Shown: one piece after another, positions 7,057 through 12,505 of the stretch
Numbering within the stretch: the stretch's first letter is position 1
How the letters are laid out: every line of letters starts with the position of its first letter
NCBI GenBank assembly: GCA_937995495.1
Contig: CALKKA010000026.1
Coordinates: 1-12,505 of the forward strand
DNA: 12,505 bases
Direction: 5' to 3'
Source of the DNA: an uncultured Phycisphaerae bacterium
GTDB taxonomy: Bacteria > Planctomycetota > Phycisphaerae > Sedimentisphaerales > Anaerohalosphaeraceae
The notes under the pieces: generated by a model
The model's database searches: none
What the model saw: only the letters and a program-made list of their open reading frames with translations
Told to the model about the DNA's origin: nothing
Made by a program: the position numbers and the translations under genes

Positions 7057-9576
7057 TTATTCTTCGGGCCACTGACCTGCCTTGATCAGTTCCGGGGAAT
7101 CGCCTCGGGATGTCTTTAAGAGCATGACAGACAGGCCCGGCAAAGCATCCTGGAGAGAATGGAGGTCTTGGATGGGCATCATCATTCCCGCAGTTGACAG
7201 TGCGTCGGCCAATGCCGCGTTTTCCTTCATCCGAATCCAGCAGGCTCTTCTATCACTGACAGCCTGACCGGTCAATGGATTGATGATATGCTGTCCTCCT
7301 TGCAGTCCCGAGCAACTAAACACTTCGTCTTGTAGTTCAAGTCGGGTCATCGTTGTCTGGTCTATCGGATTCGTCAGCGTGACCGGCCAACCATTTTTTC
7401 CAGATGGAGAATTTAACGCCCGAATCGAACTGGCACCGGCGTGTATGAGGGCTTTTTCAATCCCCCACTCATCCAGTGTTTCCGCAATCACATCTACCGC
7501 ATACCCCTTGCCGATACCTCCTAAGTCAAGCACCACACCCTGAGCGGTCACGGTCACAGTGAAATCGTCGGCATTCAACTGGAGCATTTTCATGGTCGGT
7601 CGATCAGCCAGAAGTGATTGGGCTCTTTGAGCATCGTCATTCTTCCATGCCATTATCAGGTTGCCAATCGTCACATCGAATGCGCCATCCGTTAATTGAC
7701 CGGCCCGTTGCGCAATTTGCAGGCATCGCAGAGTGTCTTCGTCAACCATGGTGTGCTGACCCGGTGAAAGTGAATTGATCCGGCTGACATCGCTGTTTTC
7801 AATATAACGACTCAATACTCCCTCAAGTCGATCCACCTCGTTGAATGCCGCACGCGCGGCCCTGCCCGCATACGAACCCCGCGCGTCTTGAATAAACACC
7901 TCAAAATTCGCATTCATTGCCCGATGGTTGAATTTGACCAGATCAGGGATGTTCTTTTTATCTTGTTGCGCCTGCACGATTGACTCCTCCGGTTTTGACG
8001 ACTGAGGTAGCAAATCCTCCGAATGGTGCACCTGTTCCCGCAGATCACTGCGAATATACCCCTGCCACTGAACACCGGGGCGCAGGGACAGCGGCTCGTC
8101 AAACAGCGGTACATATAAGTGCCGTTTCCCCGCCTCTGGAACTGAATACAAAATAGCCAGCAGCGATCGTTCATGTTTGGCATTGCTCAGAATAATCGGG
8201 GCGTGACAGAGAGAATCATCAACCGTATTCCAATACCCTACATTGGGATAATTTCGCAGATACCACGGCAGCGGCCAGTAATCGTCGTCATTCGCAATGA
8301 CCTGGATCCGTGTTGACGCGCCGTCTTCAGCAACCCGAGCGGCTTTGTCAACGGCATCAGCCATTTGATAGACATCTCGACTTGTATGGGCATAAACGTA
8401 CGGATTGACCGGATCGGACGCGTAATGAAAGTTTAAAAGCCAACTCTGGGCGACTGGACTTGCCAGAGCGTATACTAAGATAAAAACCCCAAAGATAAAC
8501 CGTGTCATTGAACCTTGAACGGCTCGCAGCATTCGGTCTGCTGCAAATCCAGCGACAACTGCCATTCCATAAACAAAACTCATCATGCTCCAGGGTGTCT
8601 TATAGGGGATGATCGAATAAATCACGGTCAATACCAACGTGTAAATCACCAGAAAACGAGCACATCGATATCGTCGGCCGCCCTTCTTCAGGTAGGTAAA
8701 CACCAGACCAATAACGGCAAACCCAACGATCCCGTCCTCATTCCAGGAAATTGGTTCGATAAACTCAATCCATGTCAGCAAATCCAGATAGAAATACCAC
8801 GGGTGGACATGAACACTGGCGCCACCTGCCCGTACGGCCCAGATCAGATATGTCTTCACCGAATCGAGAATACCATTGGGATTACCGCCGAATGAAGAAT
8901 AGAAAACCGCGGAAGCCAACAGCATTGCCATAACACCGCATACCAGATGTGAAAATTTCACTTTTGTCCGGATATCACGACTCGAGACGCCAATAACGAT
9001 AGCGGCCGCGGCGGCAATTATGGAAAAGATAAATGTCTCTTTTGTGGCGTGCATCAACCCGGCGGCCACTGACGAAAGGACAAGCCATCTCAATTTTGGA
9101 CTGCGGAGATAATTACACAAACAGCCCAGAAAATAAGCCGTGAAAAAAAGCAGGAGGGTTTCCTGTATGTAGTAGCGGCTGTAATAAATGAAACCCGGAG
9201 AAAAGGCGATCAGTATAGCACAAAACAACACCGGTCGAATCCCCAACATTCGTATAAACAATAACGGCGTCAGGATCAAGAGGACCCCGAAAACGGCCGT
9301 TGTCAGCCGAAGCGTTGTTTCGCTGATTTGCTCATAGGAAGTTTCACCCCTAAGCCAGGCACTGAAAAGGGTGAAATAATTCAGCGTCGGCCCATGGACT
9401 TCGTGGGGATCATATTGGTAATGATCATCAACGAGGAGAGCAGCGAACTTTTCGGCGTGAACCGCCTCATCAGTGTGCATGGGGCGATCATTTAAACGCC
9501 ATAAGCGAAAAAATGCACCGCCCGAAAAGACCAGCGTAAAAAGCAGAATCGTTGCCGCTTTTTTATTCATTGGCAT
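7057..9576 (-). CDS. Fusion protein: Agl23-like (TIGR03663-type) PMT-fold membrane glycosyltransferase plus ApbE FMN transferase domain
   Basis: The 839 residues form one uninterrupted frame with two enzymes. Residues 1-380 are a many-helix membrane region of the PMT/ArnT fold, with the first extracytoplasmic loop carrying the D-E pair (MHTDEAVHAEK, D36-E37) and HGP at 61-63. These are hallmarks of the sporadic family labelled flippase-associated Agl23. The last helix is at about 359-378. A soluble part with DYWPLPWYLRNYP (432-444) follows, then a polar linker (about 512-547), then ApbE at about 548-825. ApbE shows the flavin-binding DLGGIGKGYAVD (684-695), HIINPLTG (763-770) and ADALSTA (790-796, D791 a likely metal ligand). 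ApbE attaches FMN to threonine in secreted redox proteins. PMT-fold topology places the C-terminus outside the membrane, where ApbE works. The start codon overlaps the upstream stop (TAATG); an ATG two codons later is an alternative. The biological acceptors are unknown. Confidence 0.88.
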   Translation of the reverse strand: MPMNKKAATILLFTLVFSGGAFFRLWRLNDRPMHTDEAVHAEKFAALLVDDHYQYDPHEVHGPTLNYFTLFSAWLRGETSYEQISETTLRLTTAVFGVLLILTPLLFIRMLGIRPVLFCAILIAFSPGFIYYSRYYIQETLLLFFTAYFLGCLCNYLRSPKLRWLVLSSVAAGLMHATKETFIFSIIAAAAAIVIGVSSRDIRTKVKFSHLVCGVMAMLLASAVFYSSFGGNPNGILDSVKTYLIWAVRAGGASVHVHPWYFYLDLLTWIEFIEPISWNEDGIVGFAVIGLVFTYLKKGGRRYRCARFLVIYTLVLTVIYSIIPYKTPWSMMSFVYGMAVVAGFAADRMLRAVQGSMTRFIFGVFILVYALASPVAQSWLLNFHYASDPVNPYVYAHTSRDVYQMADAVDKAARVAEDGASTRIQVIANDDDYWPLPWYLRNYPNVGYWNTVDDSLCHAPIILSNAKHERSLLAILYSVPEAGKRHLYVPLFDEPLSLRPGVQWQGYIRSDLREQVHHSEDLLPQSSKPEESIVQAQQDKKNIPDLVKFNHRAMNANFEVFIQDARGSYAGRAARAAFNEVDRLEGVLSRYIENSDVSRINSLSPGQHTMVDEDTLRCLQIAQRAGQLTDGAFDVTIGNLIMAWKNDDAQRAQSLLADRPTMKMLQLNADDFTVTVTAQGVVLDLGGIGKGYAVDVIAETLDEWGIEKALIHAGASSIRALNSPSGKNGWPVTLTNPIDQTTMTRLELQDEVFSCSGLQGGQHIINPLTGQAVSDRRACWIRMKENAALADALSTAGMMMPIQDLHSLQDALPGLSVMLLKTSRGDSPELIKAGQWPEE

Positions 9577-11441
9577 TATTTGCCGTAAACTTCCACCTCA
9601 ATGTAGTGGCTGTAATCGTTCTGGTTGTTGGCCTGACTCCACAGTTTGACATAGCGTGCCTTGGTTCCCCTGGCGTCGACGAGTTTACCTTCGGCTTTGT
9701 CGATATAGTGCTGGCCTTGACCTACGCCCAATCCCAGGGAGTTATCGATATCATTGCTGAACAGTGTCGTTACATCGGTGATGAATTCCGGATCTGTGGA
9801 AACCTGCACCGCCACATCATGATACACACGCGGCGTCTTGTGAAAATGCCAGAAAACAATCGCATACAACTCGTATTCATCCTCGAGGTCAATCACAACC
9901 CACTGTTCAAAGGGTCCCAGTTCCACTACGCTGCCTTCGCTTGCCTCTTTATCTCCATCGACGATCATGTCCAGTGTTCCGGTGATCGGATCCATTTCCG
10001 AACTGGTCACAGGTTTATTCAGTGCCAGATTCTTCACGTTTTCGGGCGCCAAAAATGCCGGACGCGGCTTCTTCGTATCCGGCTCAAGATTCTCAATCCC
10101 AGAAAGATTTTCAGGGGTTCCCACGAACATCGGCTTGGGCAACTCCAGTGGCAATGGAGCCATTTGTATCGAAGATAATTCATCTATTATTTTAATTTCA
10201 GTCTCAACTTCTAAAGCCTTTGTTTCTTCTATTACGGTTTCTTTTGTCTCTACTGTAGACTTTATCTGGCCAAGGAAAAATGCCAGAATAGCTAGAATAA
10301 CACAAGCCGGAAGCAATAGTTTCAGACTTTTTTGGATTGTTGCTCCTTTTGCAACATTACCGATCATCTTGGGAATGATCACCGCACCGGCCAGTCCGAT
10401 GGCGAAGATAATCCCGAATACGCTGCCGTAAACTTCCGGGGAAAACTTGGCAAATGTTACACCAACCGTGGTTGGAAAACACGGGGCAAACGCCAATCCT
10501 GCCAAAATGGCCAATATATTGGCCATTCCACCTTTTCCACATCCCATCATAAAGAAGATGATGACAGCTGAAATCACTGCAGCACCCGCGATTACATAGC
10601 CACCATCAGCGGTTAAATCAAAGCCGATCTTGCCAGGTAAAAAACTAGTCGCTAGACGGCCGACCATCATCGCAATTGCAAATAGTGAAAGCAAGCGTTG
10701 TGCTGAGGCATCTGCAACTGATTCTTCAATTGATGCTTTCTCTTTTTTGAGAACTTCTTTCCCAAATGATGGCAACCAATTACAGAATGACGCTTCAAGT
10801 GCAATGTAGCAAAATAATGCAAATGCCGCTACGAGGACTGCCGGTTCTGCAAGTAGTTTTCCAGCAGCCACAACATCCAGTTTTGCACTACTCACGGGGT
10901 AACCTTTTGCCATTAATACAAAAATTGCCGGCAGGGCCACGATGATGCCCATTGCCCCAACAGCTTTTTCATAACTGGTTTTTCGGAACAAGAAACTGAC
11001 AACCAGAGGAGTCAGGAATAACCCCAGACCAAAGAAAACGTTTGCCAGGTTACTCGCTGCAGCAGGATTTTTTCCTTCAAATAATACCTGCGGGGCCATA
11101 GTATTACCTACTGTATTCAGTGCCATCGCTCCGATTCCCAATAGGATGCACGGTAATACAACAGAACCGTAGTCTTTACCCGCGGCCAATATGAAGATAC
11201 ATATTGCTGTTGCTAAAAATCCAATTAATGCAACCCATTGATAGCCGATCACATCAGTGACAACACCGATAATCAGCGATGCGATCAAACATGAAAACAT
11301 GAATGTCGAGATCAGGGTGCCAAATTTACCTGCATCGATTTGAATACGTGGGATCAATTTAACACTGATGGAACCCAACAGCGAAAAACAAACACCTAAT
11401 CCAAATGCACACAACATCGCGACTAATGCAACTGCACTCAT
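9576..11441 (-). CDS. MFS transporter with C-terminal discoidin (F5/8 type C) domain
   Basis: Residues 1-392 form a 12-helix major facilitator, with TM1 at about 3-24 and TM12 at about 373-391. The loop between TM2 and TM3 has the motif A remnant GVVTDVIGYQW (59-69). Parts such as NTVGNTMAPQVLF and SNLANVFFGLG recall sugar:proton symporters of the fucose permease group, but the substrate cannot be read. A linker at about 393-468 is first acidic and threonine-rich (VETKETVIEETKALEVE), then proline-rich. Residues 469-621 are a discoidin-like beta-jellyroll: NLALNKPVTSS, VIDLEDEYELYAIVFWH, VYHDVAVQVSTDPEF, KARYVKL and YIEVEVYGK. Such domains usually bind carbohydrate on the outside, yet a standard 12-helix MFS ends in the cytoplasm. 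AAGGAAG precedes the ATG at a suitable distance. The gene overlaps the next by one base. Confidence 0.88.
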   Translation of the reverse strand: MSAVALVAMLCAFGLGVCFSLLGSISVKLIPRIQIDAGKFGTLISTFMFSCLIASLIIGVVTDVIGYQWVALIGFLATAICIFILAAGKDYGSVVLPCILLGIGAMALNTVGNTMAPQVLFEGKNPAAASNLANVFFGLGLFLTPLVVSFLFRKTSYEKAVGAMGIIVALPAIFVLMAKGYPVSSAKLDVVAAGKLLAEPAVLVAAFALFCYIALEASFCNWLPSFGKEVLKKEKASIEESVADASAQRLLSLFAIAMMVGRLATSFLPGKIGFDLTADGGYVIAGAAVISAVIIFFMMGCGKGGMANILAILAGLAFAPCFPTTVGVTFAKFSPEVYGSVFGIIFAIGLAGAVIIPKMIGNVAKGATIQKSLKLLLPACVILAILAFFLGQIKSTVETKETVIEETKALEVETEIKIIDELSSIQMAPLPLELPKPMFVGTPENLSGIENLEPDTKKPRPAFLAPENVKNLALNKPVTSSEMDPITGTLDMIVDGDKEASEGSVVELGPFEQWVVIDLEDEYELYAIVFWHFHKTPRVYHDVAVQVSTDPEFITDVTTLFSNDIDNSLGLGVGQGQHYIDKAEGKLVDARGTKARYVKLWSQANNQNDYSHYIEVEVYGK

Positions 11442-11459
11442 ACCTGGCTTCCTTTCAAC

Positions 11460-11474
11460 ATAATGCTACATTAT
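11460..11474. repeat. Short AT-rich inverted repeat in the cytochrome b - MFS gap
   Basis: ATAATGCTACATTAT is a perfect 6-3-6 inverted repeat occupying much of the 36-base gap between the two genes. It is not followed by a T-run in the reading direction and is AT-rich, so it is a poor terminator. It could be a weak mRNA hairpin or an operator, or chance. Confidence 0.35.
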
Positions 11475-11477
11475 TGG

Positions 11478-12137
11478 TTATCTTTTGATGTCTTTAAGGA
11501 CTTCCATCCGCATCAGGATATAGAGTTCAACAATCCCCGTCAATCCAAAAACTAATGCACACCATCGGTGAGCGTGAAACAAAAACTCCTGCCCCTTGGG
11601 ACCGAACAGAGGGAGCATGCTCAACACCATCGTTAGGGTAACCGGCAGTGACATCACAATCAGCATCCAGAATCCCGCTTTTGCGCCGATTCCGGTATCC
11701 GCCAACCAACAACCATCAGTCCGCTTGGGCAGTTTCCAGGACGGACATCGATACTGTTCACCATCCCCTTTATTAAAGGCATATTGCCCAGCACCTGTAA
11801 TCGCGATGAATGCCGCACATGCAATAAAAACCGGGGCAAATGTGGCGTGGATCATTAACAGGTATCCATGCAATCGGGAACCAAGCGACAACGGACCAAA
11901 ACCAGTCAGCAGTAATACACAAAAACTCAGCAATCCCAACAGAAATGCAAGTTTACGAAGTCGCCCGACCGGTCCCGGTTTTTGCGGCAGAAACAGCAGC
12001 ATAAACAGGCTGAGCATCTTGCGAAGCAGCGAAACAAGCGAAAACCGATTTTTATATCCAGAGGAAAAAATCAAATGATGCAGTCCGATTCCTCCAAGAA
12101 CAACTAAAAAGCTGATAATTGAAATTATCCGAAACAT
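11478..12137 (-). CDS. Integral membrane cytochrome b-like protein
   Basis: The 219-residue protein has about five or six hydrophobic segments: roughly 3-24, 38-50 (short), 62-83, 91-114, 155-178 and 189-209. Histidines fall at helix ends or inside: H20, H21, H90, H97, H188 and H190. The pairs in SRLHGYLLMIHATFAP (87-102) and FLFHAHRWCALVF (185-197) resemble haem b ligands of di-haem cytochrome b subunits such as those of formate dehydrogenase or nickel hydrogenase. It would pass electrons between the quinone pool and a periplasmic cytochrome. ATG 12137 is preceded by a strong GGAGGAGGAG; a longer reading from 12194 would overlap the cytochrome c gene and lacks such a site. The upstream cytochrome c gene ends one base before, so the two are likely partners. 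Naming a specific family is not possible from sequence reading alone. Confidence 0.7.
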   Translation of the reverse strand: MFRIISIISFLVVLGGIGLHHLIFSSGYKNRFSLVSLLRKMLSLFMLLFLPQKPGPVGRLRKLAFLLGLLSFCVLLLTGFGPLSLGSRLHGYLLMIHATFAPVFIACAAFIAITGAGQYAFNKGDGEQYRCPSWKLPKRTDGCWLADTGIGAKAGFWMLIVMSLPVTLTMVLSMLPLFGPKGQEFLFHAHRWCALVFGLTGIVELYILMRMEVLKDIKR

Positions 12138-12138
12138 A

Positions 12139-12505
12139 TTACTCCTCCTCCTTTGTACATGCGTTTGAAACAACCGCAATTGCTCGAAGAACATATGTCA
12201 GAACAACAAGCCCGATCAGACCGCAGGAAATAAAAGCAACAATTTTCATCATCAGTCGAAATACAAAGGAAAAATTAAAGCACCACATATAGAGACGATC
12301 AATGCCCTGCAGTTTGATCATTTCCACAAATTCGGCGCCACCTTCGGCTCCAACAGGAGTATCGAGTTCGGTCTTGCCAAAGAAAAACGGAGATTCGGTT
12401 GTGTGGCAATCCTTGCATTTATTCACTCCCAACGCCTGTTCTGCCGGTCGCACATCATGCGCCATGGGCCAGGCATAAGGTTGTGCGGCCGCATGCTCGA
12501 TGACT
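12139..12505 (-). CDS. C-terminus of a membrane-anchored c-type cytochrome, cut by window edge
   Basis: The frame is open from the window edge to the TAA at 12141-12139, giving 121 residues; the ATG at 12465 is internal, since sequence before it (VIEHAAAQPYAWP) continues the frame. A CKDCH haem c motif is visible, so the part before the membrane lies in the periplasm or outside. The stretch AWPMAHDVRPAEQALG before it has a conserved-looking HDVRP that could give a distal haem ligand, as in multihaem cytochromes with CxxCH repeats. After a soluble segment comes one hydrophobic helix (about residues 86-108 of the visible part, MKIVAFISCGLIGLVVLTYV) and a short charged tail (TKEEE), giving a C-terminal membrane anchor. 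More haem sites probably lie outside the window, but this cannot be checked here. It is the first visible gene of the minus-strand operon and likely donates to or accepts from the adjacent cytochrome b-like protein. Confidence 0.8.
   Translation of the reverse strand, partial: VIEHAAAQPYAWPMAHDVRPAEQALGVNKCKDCHTTESPFFFGKTELDTPVGAEGGAEFVEMIKLQGIDRLYMWCFNFSFVFRLMMKIVAFISCGLIGLVVLTYVLRAIAVVSNACTKEEE
12141..12150 (-). promoter_or_regulatory. Strong Shine-Dalgarno site of the cytochrome b-like gene
   Basis: On the minus strand GGAGGAGGAG (12150-12141) lies three bases before ATG 12137, counting from its 3' end, with several GGAGG registers at usable spacing. It overlaps the end of the cytochrome c frame (the final Glu codons and the first base of the stop complement) and decides the start of the downstream gene. 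Confidence 0.75.

Noticed and set aside
7047..7058. AACCGGTT palindrome followed by a T-run at the convergent gene junction, considered as a terminator.
   Set aside because: The palindrome has no loop and the stem cannot fold as a hairpin of useful length; the opposite strand has no U-run in the correct place.
9552..10178. Long plus-strand open frame (208 codons) antisense to the discoidin region.
   Set aside because: It lies opposite a clearly coding, motif-bearing frame and its translation resembles no recognisable protein family.
11596..12078. Plus-strand open frame of 160 codons opposite the cytochrome b-like gene.
   Set aside because: The minus-strand frame has a strong ribosome binding site, membrane helices and conserved histidines; the antisense frame has none of these.

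Overview
The window reads as part of the genome of an anaerobic, fermentative or hydrogen-metabolising bacterium. The mix of families points to Planctomycetota, probably a Phycisphaerae-like lineage: Rex next to a complete [FeFe]-hydrogenase maturation set, an Agl23-like membrane glycosyltransferase, a discoidin domain on a transporter, and a multihaem-type cytochrome c with a membrane tail. Weak or absent Shine-Dalgarno sites at several starts fit that idea. The taxonomic call is an inference, since no rRNA or marker gene is present.

Left part (1-898, minus strand): the redox sensor-repressor Rex is followed immediately (TAA then ATG, no gap) by the N-terminus of a membrane-anchored sensor protein cut by the window edge. 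A 252-bp divergent region (875-1126) separates rex from the plus-strand hydrogenase maturation operon. It contains a near-perfect Rex operator at 994-1011, so both directions are probably controlled by the NADH/NAD+ ratio.

Middle part (1127-6233, plus strand): a tight operon hydG - aspA-like aspartate ammonia-lyase - hydF - hydE. HydG supplies the Fe-CO-CN synthon, HydE processes it, and HydF is the GTPase scaffold. Aspartase would release ammonium and fumarate and may feed the dithiomethylamine bridge of the H-cluster. No hydrogenase structural gene is in the window. A GT2 (dolichol-phosphate-mannose-synthase-like) glycosyltransferase follows at 6310-7047 in the same direction.

Right part (7057-12505, minus strand, convergent with the left block): transcription runs cytochrome c (C-terminus only) -> small cytochrome b-like membrane protein -> MFS transporter with a C-terminal discoidin (F5/8 type C) domain -> a large fusion of an Agl23-like, PMT-fold membrane glycosyltransferase with a C-terminal ApbE (FAD:protein FMN transferase) domain. 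Spacings are 1 nt, 36 nt and a 1-nt overlap, so this looks like one operon. It combines extracytoplasmic electron transfer, flavinylation and glycosylation functions. The two domain fusions are the most unusual content of the window.

No tRNA, rRNA, CRISPR array, insertion sequence or convincing intrinsic terminator was seen. No gene-free stretch exceeds 300 bases.
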